DNA of 16,850 nucleotides from CAYFJO01 sp964343305 (GCA_964343305.1 CAYFJO010000217.1:1-16850); one strand, 5' to 3'. Positions 5,690-13,847 are shown, numbered from the stretch's first letter. The notes: generated by a model not told the origin, from the sequence alone. Program-made: numbers and translations.

Positions 5690-8113
5690 ATGGCCACAAT
5701 TCAGTTTCTCAAGCGATTCGGCATCGGTGGAAAACTGGTGCTCTGCTTTTTAGCCGTGGCATTGCTGCCTTTGCTGGTGGCCGGTTCGCTGGCAATCCAA
5801 CATGCTGCCAGCGCTCTTGAAGATGAAGTGACGGCCAATCTGTCCACGGTGGGGGATGCCAAAGCGCGGCAGATTGACAACTACTTCTCGGAAGCAAGAC
5901 ACAATCTCAGCACTCTGGCCCACAATCCTTCCCTTATCGACGCTCTCGAGAGATTCATTGCCGCCTTTAACAACGGCGGAGTCGGTTCGCCTGAATATGT
6001 CGCCGCAGACGACGACCTGCGCCCCTTCCTGACGTACTACCAAGAGTATTACGAGGAAGAAGTCCGTTACTACGATCTCTTTCTTATTTCGCCTGAGGGA
6101 GACATTGTTTTCACGGTGATGAAAGAGGACGACTTTGCCACGAACTTGCTGACCGGAGCCTATCGAGACACCGAATTGGCTCGAACATTCCAAACCGCGG
6201 CTGCGTCTCACGTCGCCGAAATATCCGACTTTCGTTACTACTCGCCATCGGAAGAGCCTGCTGCGTTTATCGCAGCGCCAGTCTTCAAGGAAGGACGCCT
6301 GATTGGCGTGCTGGCGCTCCAAATGAGCGTGCAACAGATCAATAAGCTGGCCCGCGACTACACGGGGCTGGGCGAAACAGGCGAGACTGTTTTCGTCTCT
6401 AAAGAAGATGACGAGATCGTGTTCGTCTCTCCGCTGCGACACGATCCAGACGCAGCGTTTCGGCGGCGCGTGTCCATGGGAGCACCAACTGCGCTGCCCG
6501 CGCAACAGGCTCTGCAAGGACGAAAGGGCTCGGGAGTTTCAACGGATTATCGCGGAGAAGAAATCCTCGCCACCTGGCGTTATGTACCTGACGTCCGCTG
6601 GGGAATCGTCACGAAAATGGATACCCGCGAAGCCTTCATCTCGGCTCGTCGGCTTCAGCAGTGGTTCCTGGTGGTTGGCACCATTACGATGCTCGCCGTC
6701 GCTGTGGCAGCGGTGCTTGTTTCCCGATCGATCTCTGGGCCCATCACTCAACTGACCGGGAGCGTCAAACGCATTGCCGCTGGCAGCCTTGCCGAGCGCG
6801 TCGATATCAACTCCGCAGATGAGATCGGCCAGTTGGCAACCGAGTTTAACCAGATGGCGGAACGTTTGCAGGAAAAGGTCGCCGAAGTTTCTGAACAAGA
6901 GGCCCGGACCACGACAATCCTCAACTCGACCGCGGATGGAATCATGACGATCGACGAGAACGGAACGGTAATATCCTTTAACGCAGCGGCGGGACGATTG
7001 TTCGGCTATGATTCGGTTGAGGTTGTTGGCCGAAATGTCTCGATGTTGGTTCCCGCCCTAAACCAAAAACTGGCCAAGGATAATCCAGACACCAACCTCT
7101 CGCCGGGCGAGTCGCGAACAATCGGCGGCGAGTCGGAGGTCGAGGGTTTGCATCAATCTGGTAACACGATACCGTTGGCGCTGCGGCTCGCCGAAATGAA
7201 TTATCAAGACGAGAGGATCTTCATCGCCACGGTGCAAGACATTGCCGAGCGCAAGCAATCGGAACAGGAACGACAACGCCTGTTTGAGGTGATTCGCGAA
7301 GTTGTCGGCCGACTCTCATCGGCCAGCAGCGAGGTTCTTGCCAGTGCCAGTCAGCAAACCGAGAGCGCCGAATCACAAGCCGCTGGCGTGTCCCAGATCG
7401 TTACCACCATCAATGAGATCACGCAAACCGCCGAGCATTCTGTCGAACGGGCAGAACAAGTTTCAAGCTCCGCCGAACGGGCCGACGAGGTGAGCCGTTC
7501 GGGCCGTGTGGCGATTGATGCGACAACCACCGCCATGCAGTCGGTGCGCGATCACGCCGAGACAACCGCCGAAAACATCCTCGCGTTGGCCGAACGAGCC
7601 CAAACGATTGGCGAAATCACAGAAACAGTCAACAACATCGCGGACCGCACCAACATGCTGGCGCTAAACGCTGCGGTCGAAGCTTCGCGTGCTGGCGAGC
7701 ATGGTAAGGGCTTTGGGGTGGTGGCCAGCGAGGTAAAATCGCTGGCCCAGCAAGCGAAAACGGCCACCAAACAGATTGGACAGATTCTCCGAGAGATTCA
7801 ACAGGCCACCAACACAGCAGTGGTTTCCACCGAACAGGGAACCAGGTCTGTTGCCGAAGCCAGTAGCGTCGTCACTCAGGCTGCGGCAACCATCGACACG
7901 CTGGCCGCAACCATTGGCGAAGCGGCACGAGCCGCATCCCAAATCGTCGCCACATCCGGCCAGCAAGCAACCGGAATGAACCAAATCTCGCAATCGATGA
8001 CACACATCGATCAGACGGCAAGACAGACCCTCGCCGCGACACAACAATTCGAGCAGTTAGCCGAGGACCTCCAGGAATTGGGCGACCACCTTCGGCAATT
8101 AACGGATTCTTGA
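5690..8113 (+). CDS. Methyl-accepting chemotaxis protein with Cache-like sensor, HAMP and PAS domains
   Basis: An 807-residue inner-membrane chemoreceptor. In order: cytosolic start; transmembrane segment at about 16-36; a ~285-residue periplasmic sensor with the helix-then-PAS-fold layout of a double Cache domain; a second transmembrane segment at about 324-346; HAMP at about 347-400 (RSISGPITQL, DEIGQLATEFNQMAERL); a cytosolic PAS domain at about 405-525 (ILNSTADGIMTID, RLFGYDSVEVVGRNVSMLVP); then the signalling coiled coil. Its tip, NIADRTNMLALNAAVEASRA (about residues 650-668), is the conserved CheA/CheW-binding hairpin. There is no C-terminal pentapeptide for methyltransferase docking. 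A PAS domain between HAMP and the signalling domain adds a cytosolic input, perhaps redox or a small molecule. It starts 56 bp after the UrtA-like gene, so the two are likely co-transcribed and may work together. The start has only a weak ribosome binding site. Confidence 0.93.
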   Translation: MATIQFLKRFGIGGKLVLCFLAVALLPLLVAGSLAIQHAASALEDEVTANLSTVGDAKARQIDNYFSEARHNLSTLAHNPSLIDALERFIAAFNNGGVGSPEYVAADDDLRPFLTYYQEYYEEEVRYYDLFLISPEGDIVFTVMKEDDFATNLLTGAYRDTELARTFQTAAASHVAEISDFRYYSPSEEPAAFIAAPVFKEGRLIGVLALQMSVQQINKLARDYTGLGETGETVFVSKEDDEIVFVSPLRHDPDAAFRRRVSMGAPTALPAQQALQGRKGSGVSTDYRGEEILATWRYVPDVRWGIVTKMDTREAFISARRLQQWFLVVGTITMLAVAVAAVLVSRSISGPITQLTGSVKRIAAGSLAERVDINSADEIGQLATEFNQMAERLQEKVAEVSEQEARTTTILNSTADGIMTIDENGTVISFNAAAGRLFGYDSVEVVGRNVSMLVPALNQKLAKDNPDTNLSPGESRTIGGESEVEGLHQSGNTIPLALRLAEMNYQDERIFIATVQDIAERKQSEQERQRLFEVIREVVGRLSSASSEVLASASQQTESAESQAAGVSQIVTTINEITQTAEHSVERAEQVSSSAERADEVSRSGRVAIDATTTAMQSVRDHAETTAENILALAERAQTIGEITETVNNIADRTNMLALNAAVEASRAGEHGKGFGVVASEVKSLAQQAKTATKQIGQILREIQQATNTAVVSTEQGTRSVAEASSVVTQAAATIDTLAATIGEAARAASQIVATSGQQATGMNQISQSMTHIDQTARQTLAATQQFEQLAEDLQELGDHLRQLTDS

Positions 8114-8339
8114 TCGTTGTGCCACTGCCAGGAAATCGTGGCCGAGAATTGGTGAAGCCGTTTGAGGAACATCGAGCGAAGCGAATGGCGTCAGCTCTGA
8201 CCGAGAACACTAGTAGGTCGTTGGTTGGAAACGATTACTTGGTCGCCACCGGCATGCTGATCACGAGCCCGGTGACCGGGGTTGAGTTCTGTGGCACGAA
8301 CACGATCAAATGGACTTGTTCCGACCTACGCATTTTACT
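8114..8339. other. Convergent intergenic region, possible decayed GTAG-ended element
   Basis: No supported gene. It lies between the ends of the chemoreceptor and DUF1552 genes. An exact 8-bp inverted pair, GTAGGTCG at 8213-8220 and CGACCTAC at 8322-8329, brackets about 100 bp and has the same ends as the intact repeats elsewhere in the window. Inside are CACCGG...CCGGTG (8247-8274) and CCCGGT-G-ACCGGG (8268-8280). This may be an eroded element or a terminator region; neither is proven. Confidence 0.35.
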
Positions 8340-9668
8340 CTAACCCAACCGGGGCAATTCCGCTGTGCTGTCGCCGAGTTGTTTCACATCCGCGCCGACT
8401 CGCTGGCACATCGCAACGAATAGATTATTCAGCGGCGTGTCTTTGGGGAATTGCAAGTACCGGCCGCTCTTGATTGTTCCGCCGCCGCGACCGGCCAACA
8501 AAACTGGCAGGTCGTGATGCGAGTGGCGGTCCGCGTCGGCGATGGCGCTGCCGTACAAAATCATGCTGTTGTCCAATAGCGTCTGCTCGCCTTCCTTGAC
8601 GGCCCAGAGTTTGTCGAGGAAGTAACCGAATTGTTCGACAAGATAGCGGTCGATCTTTGCAATGTCCGCCATTTTGTTTTCGTCATTGCGATGATGCGAC
8701 AAGGCGTGATGGCCGCCGCCGACGCCAACCATCGGGTAGCTGCGGTTGCTGCCCGCGTTGGCCAACATGAATGTGCAGATGCGTGTTGTGTCGGTTTGAA
8801 ACGCCAGCGCCATAATGTCGTACATCAAGCGAATGTGGTCCTGCACTGCGCGCGGGATGCCTTCCGGGATGTCGTAGTCCGGTGCGTCCTTTCGCGTGGC
8901 GGCCGAGTGGGCGATGCGCTGTTCCAACTCGCGCACGCTTGTGAAATACTCGTCGATCTTTCGCTGGTCGGTCTTGCCGAGTCGTCGCCGAAGTTGAGCC
9001 GCGTCTTCCGCGACCAGGTCGAGAATGCTTTGACGAAACACATCTCGACGAGCGTTGCCCTTTTGCGAGTCGACCGTCCCGAACAGACGCTCGAAGGCCA
9101 GTTTAGGATTGATCTCCTTGGCCATCGGCGTGCTGGGCGTCTTCCACGAAATGTTTGACGAGTAGGCGCAGCTATATCCCGAATCACAGTTGCCCCCGTT
9201 GCGGCCTCGCACGATCCCCAGTTCCAGTGACGGGAGTTTCGTCTGTTTGCCGATCAATGCCGCCGCGGCCTGATCCGCGGAAACGCCCACTTTGATGTCC
9301 GCTCCCGAAGTCTTGTTGAGATGCGCCCCGGTCAGAAAGGAGCCTGCACAGCGCGCGTGATCGCCGGGACCGTCGCCGTTGGAACGACCGTGGTTTTGGG
9401 TGAGCCCGGAAAATACCGTTAGCTGCTGCTGGTGTTTTTCCAACGGCCTGAGCGTTTCGGAGAGAACCAGTCTTTCGCCGTCCGCCTTTGGCTTCCAACT
9501 GGGCATGATTGCGCCGTTAGCAAAAAAGATGAATGCCATGCGATTCGGAGCCGTGCTCGGTGACCCGGCCATTGACGTGGTTGTCATCGCATCTAGCAGT
9601 GGCAGCGCCATCGCCATACCCGTGCCACGGAGAAAAGTTCGGCGATGTAAAGTCGTTCGGTTGCTCAT
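8340..9668 (-). CDS. DUF1552 HXXSHH-motif protein, Tat-exported
   Basis: Exported 442-residue protein of the DUF1552 family, whose biochemical function is not established. The frame opens further upstream (9779), but the ATG at 9668 is preceded by GAGGAGAA at good spacing and directly begins a twin-arginine signal (LHRRTFLRGTGMAMALPLL), so I chose it. The hallmark HALSHH is at residues 321-326 (HXXSHH), inside GGGHHALSHHRNDENK, which looks like a metal site. Other family-like stretches are SWKPKADGE, FSGLTQNHGRSNGDGPGDHAR and LYGSAIADADRHSHHDLP, again His/Asp-rich. Tat export suggests it folds, possibly with metal, in the cytoplasm. It is the last gene of the leftward block, 94 bp after DUF1592; DUF1592-DUF1552 is a familiar planctomycete pair. 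Confidence 0.88.
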   Translation of the reverse strand: MSNRTTLHRRTFLRGTGMAMALPLLDAMTTTSMAGSPSTAPNRMAFIFFANGAIMPSWKPKADGERLVLSETLRPLEKHQQQLTVFSGLTQNHGRSNGDGPGDHARCAGSFLTGAHLNKTSGADIKVGVSADQAAAALIGKQTKLPSLELGIVRGRNGGNCDSGYSCAYSSNISWKTPSTPMAKEINPKLAFERLFGTVDSQKGNARRDVFRQSILDLVAEDAAQLRRRLGKTDQRKIDEYFTSVRELEQRIAHSAATRKDAPDYDIPEGIPRAVQDHIRLMYDIMALAFQTDTTRICTFMLANAGSNRSYPMVGVGGGHHALSHHRNDENKMADIAKIDRYLVEQFGYFLDKLWAVKEGEQTLLDNSMILYGSAIADADRHSHHDLPVLLAGRGGGTIKSGRYLQFPKDTPLNNLFVAMCQRVGADVKQLGDSTAELPRLG

Positions 9669-9673
9669 TTCAT

Positions 9674-9681
9674 TTCTCCTC
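9674..9681 (-). promoter_or_regulatory. Ribosome binding site that sets the DUF1552 start
   Basis: On the minus strand GAGGAGAA lies a few bases before the ATG at 9668. The upstream in-frame alternatives lack such a site and would bury the twin-arginine signal 37 residues into the protein. Confidence 0.75.
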
Positions 9682-9762
9682 GATTGATATCCGTGCATTT
9701 CCATCCGTGCGCGTTTCGCAGACATGGCTTCCGCACACGGAGGGAAACATACGGACAAACAG

Positions 9763-12114
9763 TCACTTTCGTTCGTCACCCCGTCGCATGAGGAAAGGTT
9801 TGCTGTGGACGATGTTAGTTACCAACACAGAAAACCGGTAGTCATTCTTCCGCAGGCTTGCCAGAATCTTATCAACTGCACAGCGATCATAGTATTCAAG
9901 TCCACGACCGAGTGCAAAGGTCAGCATTTTCTCCGCCAAACAGCGCGCGAATTGCGTTTCTCTCTTCTTGAGAATCCGAACCAACTCGACCGGGCCGCTG
10001 AACGACTCCCCGCTGGGCAAGGTGCCTGACGAGTCGATCTCTTCTTTTTCATCCTTCGTGCGCCAACGCCCGATCGCGTCGAAATTCTCCAGGCCGAATC
10101 CGAGCGGATCCATAGTGTTGTGACAGGATGCGCAACCGGGAATCGAACGGTGAATCTTGAGTTGCTCGCGCAGTGATGCGTTTTGATTATTCTTGGCAGC
10201 TTCCTCGAGCGGCGGCACGTTCGCCGGCGGATCGGGCATATCCACTGCCAGGACGTTGTCCAAGATCCACTTGCCGCGCTTGACCAGCGACGTGCGCGTC
10301 GGGTTCGACGTCAGCGTCAAGATGCTGGCGTGTGTCAACACTCCCAGACGTTGCGACACGGGCAGCTTCACTCGTTGAAACTGCTCGCCCTTGACGGTGT
10401 CGATGCCGTAATGTCTGGCCAGTCGCTCGTTAACGAAACTGAAATCAGCGTCGAGAAGATCCAAGATGTTGCGATCTTCCTGGATGATCGTTGTGATGAA
10501 CAGCTCGGTTTCGCGAACCATGTCCCTGCGCAACTCGGGTGTGAAGCTGGGAAAGCGGTTCGGGTCGGGCGTGATCTCGTCCAGGTTGCGCAGGTTGAGC
10601 CACTGGCCAGTGAAGTTCTTCACGAGCGATTCCGACTTTGGATCACGCAGCATGCGGCGAACTTGATCGTCGAGTACTTTCGGTTCGTGTAGCCGTCCGC
10701 TATCGGCCAGTTGCGTCAACTCGTCGTCCGGCATCGTGCTCCAAAGGAAATACGACAAGCGCGACGCCAGCTCATGATTACCAATTTGGTGTTGCGCTTT
10801 GGGATCGTTCGGCTGCGGATCAATTTCGACGCGGAATAGAAAATGCGGCGATACGAGGACTGCTTGTACGCCGATCTGAACTGCACCTTCGAACGTTTCG
10901 CCCTTTTCCATCGCAAACTCGACAAGCCGAATCGTTCGATCGACCTCGGCCGAATCAACAGGTCGACGAAACGCGCGCTTCATCAGTTTTGCGAAGATCT
11001 CCTTCGCCGCCTGCCGCGCGGATTTCCCTTTCGACGGCCGCACGAAGATGATTCGCTGGTGAGACTCCGGCGGTTTCGCGTTCAATGGCCCCAACACTTC
11101 GAAGCTCCGGATCACCAAATTGCGGTCGCGCTCGCGCGGGTCTTTGGCGTTGGGTTTGTAATAGTCGTTGATGAACGTCGCGTCGACACGATGTTCACCC
11201 TTTTCGATTTTCAATTGAAATTCGTAGACTTTCGGAGTTTTATGCCCTTGGATTTCGTGGACCTTAACGGGTTTGCCGTCCAGTCGAATTTCCATCTTGG
11301 CAAGTTCCGGCCCCGCTTGATCCGCACCGGCCTCGACTCGCAAAACGTACTGGTCGGTTGCCGGAAATTCGATTTGGCGGTAGACCGATCCGCGGCTCGT
11401 GAGCAGTTGAAAATCACGCACCATGCGTGCCTGGTCGGTCTTGAGTTGAGCGGCGTCGAACGTCTGCTTGCGATCGTCCGACGAATCCGCAACGATCGCA
11501 GCGTCGGCAATTCGCTCGGCGGCGTCTACGTACTTTTCCAACAACAGCGGCGGCAGCGACAGCACATCGCCAATGTTGTCGAAGCCGTAGCCCACGTCGT
11601 CGGACGGAAAATCCTTGGCCGGATCGATGTCGACGCCCAGCAGATCGCGAATCGTGTTGTTGTACTCATTGCGATTCAGACGGCGAATGGTCACTCGGCC
11701 CGAATCGTCCACTTGATCGCAGTCGAAGTAGTGCAGCTTGGCATCCAGCCAACGAAGAACTTTCTTTCGCTCTTCCGGGCTGGGACGAGGCTGATGATCT
11801 TCGGGTGGCATCCCGTCGATGTTCAGGATGCGGATCACCTTTTCCCATTGCTTGCGGCTGGCAGGGACTTCGGAGGCTTTGTCGAGCTCTTCGAAACTGT
11901 GTCCAGCTTCAGGTTCGGAATTCCCGTGGCACTCCACGCAGAAGTTCCGCAAAAACGGTTGCACGACAAGTCGGAAAACTTCGTCACTGGCAACCGGGCG
12001 AGCATTTTCCTCTGCGAAGACTTGATGACCACTGATGGCAAATATGACCGTCAGCCAAACCATGCCGCGTAGAATGTGCCAGACTTTTTTGATCCCCTCG
12101 AGTGTACGAATCAT
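9763..12114 (-). CDS. DUF1592-family multidomain c-type cytochrome (DUF1587/1595/1592/1588/1585)
   Basis: Exported protein of 783 residues. The frame opens at 12204, but the first 30 codons read through a palindromic repeat, so I place the start at the ATG at 12114 (MIRTLEGIKK). Another in-frame ATG at 12063 would also give a signal; the hydrophobic core is VWLTVIFAISGHQVFA in both cases. Domains in order: a planctomycete cytochrome motif CVECH (Cys59, Cys62, His63); DUF1587 (RRLNRNEYNNTIRDLLG); a beta-rich carbohydrate-module-like part (about 210-330) and DUF1595; DUF1592 with SRLSYFLWSTMPDDELT; DUF1588 with GVLTHASILTLTSNPTRTS and a second heme motif CASCH (Cys661, Cys664, His665) followed by NTMDPLGFGLENFDAIGRWR; and DUF1585 at the end. 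The function is not established; two heme motifs imply envelope electron transfer, perhaps linked to polymer breakdown (inference). It sits between a DUF1501 and a DUF1552 gene. Confidence 0.9.
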   Translation of the reverse strand: MIRTLEGIKKVWHILRGMVWLTVIFAISGHQVFAEENARPVASDEVFRLVVQPFLRNFCVECHGNSEPEAGHSFEELDKASEVPASRKQWEKVIRILNIDGMPPEDHQPRPSPEERKKVLRWLDAKLHYFDCDQVDDSGRVTIRRLNRNEYNNTIRDLLGVDIDPAKDFPSDDVGYGFDNIGDVLSLPPLLLEKYVDAAERIADAAIVADSSDDRKQTFDAAQLKTDQARMVRDFQLLTSRGSVYRQIEFPATDQYVLRVEAGADQAGPELAKMEIRLDGKPVKVHEIQGHKTPKVYEFQLKIEKGEHRVDATFINDYYKPNAKDPRERDRNLVIRSFEVLGPLNAKPPESHQRIIFVRPSKGKSARQAAKEIFAKLMKRAFRRPVDSAEVDRTIRLVEFAMEKGETFEGAVQIGVQAVLVSPHFLFRVEIDPQPNDPKAQHQIGNHELASRLSYFLWSTMPDDELTQLADSGRLHEPKVLDDQVRRMLRDPKSESLVKNFTGQWLNLRNLDEITPDPNRFPSFTPELRRDMVRETELFITTIIQEDRNILDLLDADFSFVNERLARHYGIDTVKGEQFQRVKLPVSQRLGVLTHASILTLTSNPTRTSLVKRGKWILDNVLAVDMPDPPANVPPLEEAAKNNQNASLREQLKIHRSIPGCASCHNTMDPLGFGLENFDAIGRWRTKDEKEEIDSSGTLPSGESFSGPVELVRILKKRETQFARCLAEKMLTFALGRGLEYYDRCAVDKILASLRKNDYRFSVLVTNIVHSKPFLMRRGDERK

Positions 12115-12128
12115 GGCAGACGTCTCAT

Positions 12129-12193
12129 GTAGGGAACGGCCTCTGTGCCGTTCCGGAGGTGTTTTGCGGAACGGCACAGAGGCCGTTCCCTGC
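12129..12193. repeat. GTAG-ended inverted repeat, family 2 (27-nt arms)
   Basis: Arms 12129-12155 and 12167-12193 pair at 26 of 27 positions around an 11-nt loop. Each arm is itself a palindrome: GGAACGGC, a 6-nt centre, GCCGTTCC. The core is unrelated to family 1, yet arm length, the GTAGG start and the palindrome-within-arm design are the same. It lies in the 114-bp gap between the DUF1501 and DUF1592 genes and extends the apparent DUF1592 reading frame by chance. Confidence 0.92.
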
Positions 12194-12228
12194 ATTTCAA
12201 ACATGCCAACCGCAACCTCGAAATCAGC

Positions 12229-13536
12229 CTAAATCAATTCCTCAATCGGCCGTCCGTCTTCGATCATGTATACAGGACGACCGGCTTGGTTGACGAATTG
12301 TATCTGCCGCTCGATACCCAGGACATGGAAGATGGTGGCCATCAGGTCTTGCGGGGCGATCGGTTTGGTCTTGGGCACGTCGACCTTTTCCGCCGACTCG
12401 CCGACGACCTGCCCCATGTTCAATCCGCCGCCGGCGAGAGCCAGAGTGCTGAGCGGGGCCCAATGGTCGCGGCCGGCGTTTGCGTTGACCTTCGGTGTGC
12501 GGCCAAACTCGCCGCTGATCACCAGCAGGATGTTCTTGTCCGTGCCGCGCTGGCTGACGTCTTCGACCAGGGCCGCGACGGCGGCGTCCAAGTCGGGGCA
12601 ACGCTTGGTCAGGTTTTCCTGGATCTTGCTGTGCATATCCCAGCCGCCGTACTGGACCGTGACGAATCCACAGCCCGCTTCGCAAAGACGTCGGGCGGTC
12701 AGCATCTGTCGGCCCAGGCCCGTGTTGCCGTATCGTTCCACGACGCGCGGGTCTTCATTCTTCAGGTCAAACGCCTGTTGTGACTTGCTGAACACAAGGT
12801 TGATCGCCTGTTGTTCGAAACCGTCGAGTCCTTTCATCAGACCGCTGCGATCGATGTCGCGGTTGAGCTGGTCGATGCCTTTGAGCAACTGGCGGCGATT
12901 GTTGAGCCGCGTTTTGTCGACGACCAGCGACATGTTGCGCCGAGCTTGTCCACCCGGATCAAACGGAGCGAACGCAGTTCCCAAGAACGCCGGACCGTCG
13001 GACCCAATGCCATTCAAGCGGATGTAGGTCGGCATCCCCGTCTTCAGATTGTTCGATCCGCGAGCACGCGCCACGATCGACCCGATCGACGGCCGCGACG
13101 GTAAGGCACCTTGGTCGATGAGCAAATTGTTGTAACCGGTCATGACCCAGTGAGTGCCGCCGCCATGTCCACTGTTCTTGTGGGCGAACGAACGGACCAG
13201 TGCCATCTTGTCCGCAACCTGTGCGAGCCGGGGAAACGTTCCGCCGACGGTTACGCCCGTCAAGTTCGTGGCCACTTCGCCAGTGACACTGCGATACTCC
13301 GACGGCGCGGTCATCTTCGGATCGAACGTTTCGACATGCGTCGGTCCGCCGCCGAGCCACAGCCAGATGACCGACGTGTCTTTAGTTTGGTTGCCATCCT
13401 CGGCAGCATCAGCCCGCGCCCGCAAAAGAGCCGGCAGCGTCAGGCCACCGAAACCGAGTGCCCCGACCTTCATAAAATCGCGACGTGTTGACTTTTCGCA
13501 ATCCCGACTACGGCGACCAAAAACTAGATCTAACAT
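12229..13536 (-). CDS. DUF1501 protein, Tat-exported (second copy)
   Basis: A 435-residue DUF1501 protein, a family thought to share the alkaline phosphatase/sulfatase fold but without a proven reaction. The start at 13536 has GGAG upstream and gives a twin-arginine signal, STRRDFMKVGALGFGG, then LPALLRARADA. Family hallmarks: LWLGGGPTHVETFDPKM near the N-terminus (about residues 60-75); VTVQYGGWDMHS in the middle; SGEFGRTPKVNANAGRDHW (about residues 340-360); and LAGGGLNMGQVVGES afterwards. The His and Asp residues in these motifs are candidate metal ligands. It has its own likely promoter about 130 bp upstream and begins the probable DUF1501-DUF1592-DUF1552 unit. It differs clearly from the neighbouring DUF1501 at 13848-15236 (different signal and spacing), so this is not a recent tandem duplication. 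Confidence 0.9.
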   Translation of the reverse strand: MLDLVFGRRSRDCEKSTRRDFMKVGALGFGGLTLPALLRARADAAEDGNQTKDTSVIWLWLGGGPTHVETFDPKMTAPSEYRSVTGEVATNLTGVTVGGTFPRLAQVADKMALVRSFAHKNSGHGGGTHWVMTGYNNLLIDQGALPSRPSIGSIVARARGSNNLKTGMPTYIRLNGIGSDGPAFLGTAFAPFDPGGQARRNMSLVVDKTRLNNRRQLLKGIDQLNRDIDRSGLMKGLDGFEQQAINLVFSKSQQAFDLKNEDPRVVERYGNTGLGRQMLTARRLCEAGCGFVTVQYGGWDMHSKIQENLTKRCPDLDAAVAALVEDVSQRGTDKNILLVISGEFGRTPKVNANAGRDHWAPLSTLALAGGGLNMGQVVGESAEKVDVPKTKPIAPQDLMATIFHVLGIERQIQFVNQAGRPVYMIEDGRPIEELI

Positions 13537-13576
13537 CTCTATTACTCCGTCGATATAGGTTGGAGATTTAATTGAC

Positions 13577-13606
13577 GTAGCCGAAGTCGCCAGACTTTGG
13601 CACTAC
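13577..13606. repeat. GTAG-ended short palindrome, family 3
   Basis: A 30-nt unit beginning GTAG and ending CTAC. Inside, CCGAAGTC and GACTTTGG pair at 7 of 8 positions around GCCA. It is the single-unit relative of the outer arms of the nested element at 3593-3701. It would lie in the leader RNA of the downstream DUF1501 gene. Confidence 0.65.
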
Positions 13607-13655
13607 GGTTGTGTAGCAGGTGGGAAACCAGTCGTTCCAATGTTGGGGTTGATTG

Positions 13656-13671
13656 ATAAACGATAGTTTAT
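13656..13671. promoter_or_regulatory. Palindrome over the -10, candidate operator
   Basis: ATAAACGATAGTTTAT is a perfect inverted repeat of 6-bp arms around GATA. It covers the -10 of the predicted leftward promoter, where a bound repressor would block transcription. Confidence 0.45.
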
Positions 13672-13692
13672 GCGATAAGTTTAGGATGTCAA
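13665..13692 (-). promoter_or_regulatory. Predicted sigma-70-type promoter of the DUF1501-DUF1592-DUF1552 unit
   Basis: On the minus strand a perfect TTGACA (13692-13687) is followed after 16 bp by TAAACT (13670-13665). Transcription would begin near 13658, leaving a leader of about 120 nt that contains the family 3 palindrome. This splits the five-gene minus-strand block into two units. Confidence 0.55.
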
Positions 13693-13737
13693 GGTCCTTT
13701 TATCCCCAATTAGAGAGCGGATGTTTGAGGTGAGGCC

Positions 13738-13831
13738 GTAGGACGGATTGCCAAACCGTCCGCGCGCAGGTTTGGACGGATTGGAAATCCGGCCCATCCC
13801 GACGAATGGACGGATTGGAAATCCGTCCTAC
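13738..13831. repeat. Family 1 repeat with three units
   Basis: Units at 13738-13761, 13774-13794 and 13808-13831. Each is GGACGGATT, a 3-nt centre, then a (near) complement. The first unit carries the GTAG end and the last the CTAC end; the middle one has neither and has the same centre (GGA) and orientation as the last, so it looks like a duplication of it. Located 16 bp after the DUF1501 stop at 13848, where it could act as a terminator. Confidence 0.9.
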
Positions 13832-13847
13832 TGATCGAATCGCGCGG

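Larger units (their letters stand above)
13537..13847. other. 311-bp gap between the two DUF1501 genes: repeats plus promoter, no gene
   Basis: From left to right it holds the leader of the downstream gene with a family 3 palindrome (13577-13606), a candidate operator and promoter (13656-13692), an A/T-richer stretch, and a three-unit family 1 repeat (13738-13831) next to the stop codon of the upstream DUF1501 gene. No credible coding sequence is present. Confidence 0.7.

Noticed and set aside
8110..8343. 77-codon open frame between the chemoreceptor and DUF1552 genes
   Set aside because: It overlaps the stop codon of the chemoreceptor gene and the end of the opposite gene, with no family-like composition or ribosome binding site.
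9669..9779. N-terminal extension of the DUF1552 protein
   Set aside because: A good ribosome binding site and a twin-arginine signal both point to the ATG at 9668; the extension also overlaps the end of the DUF1592 gene.
10843..12072. 409-codon open frame on the plus strand
   Set aside because: It is fully antisense to the DUF1592 gene, shows no recognisable motif, and the opposite strand carries clear domains and heme motifs.
12115..12204. N-terminal extension of the DUF1592 protein
   Set aside because: The 30 extra codons translate the family 2 repeat; the signal peptide starts after it, at the ATG at 12114.
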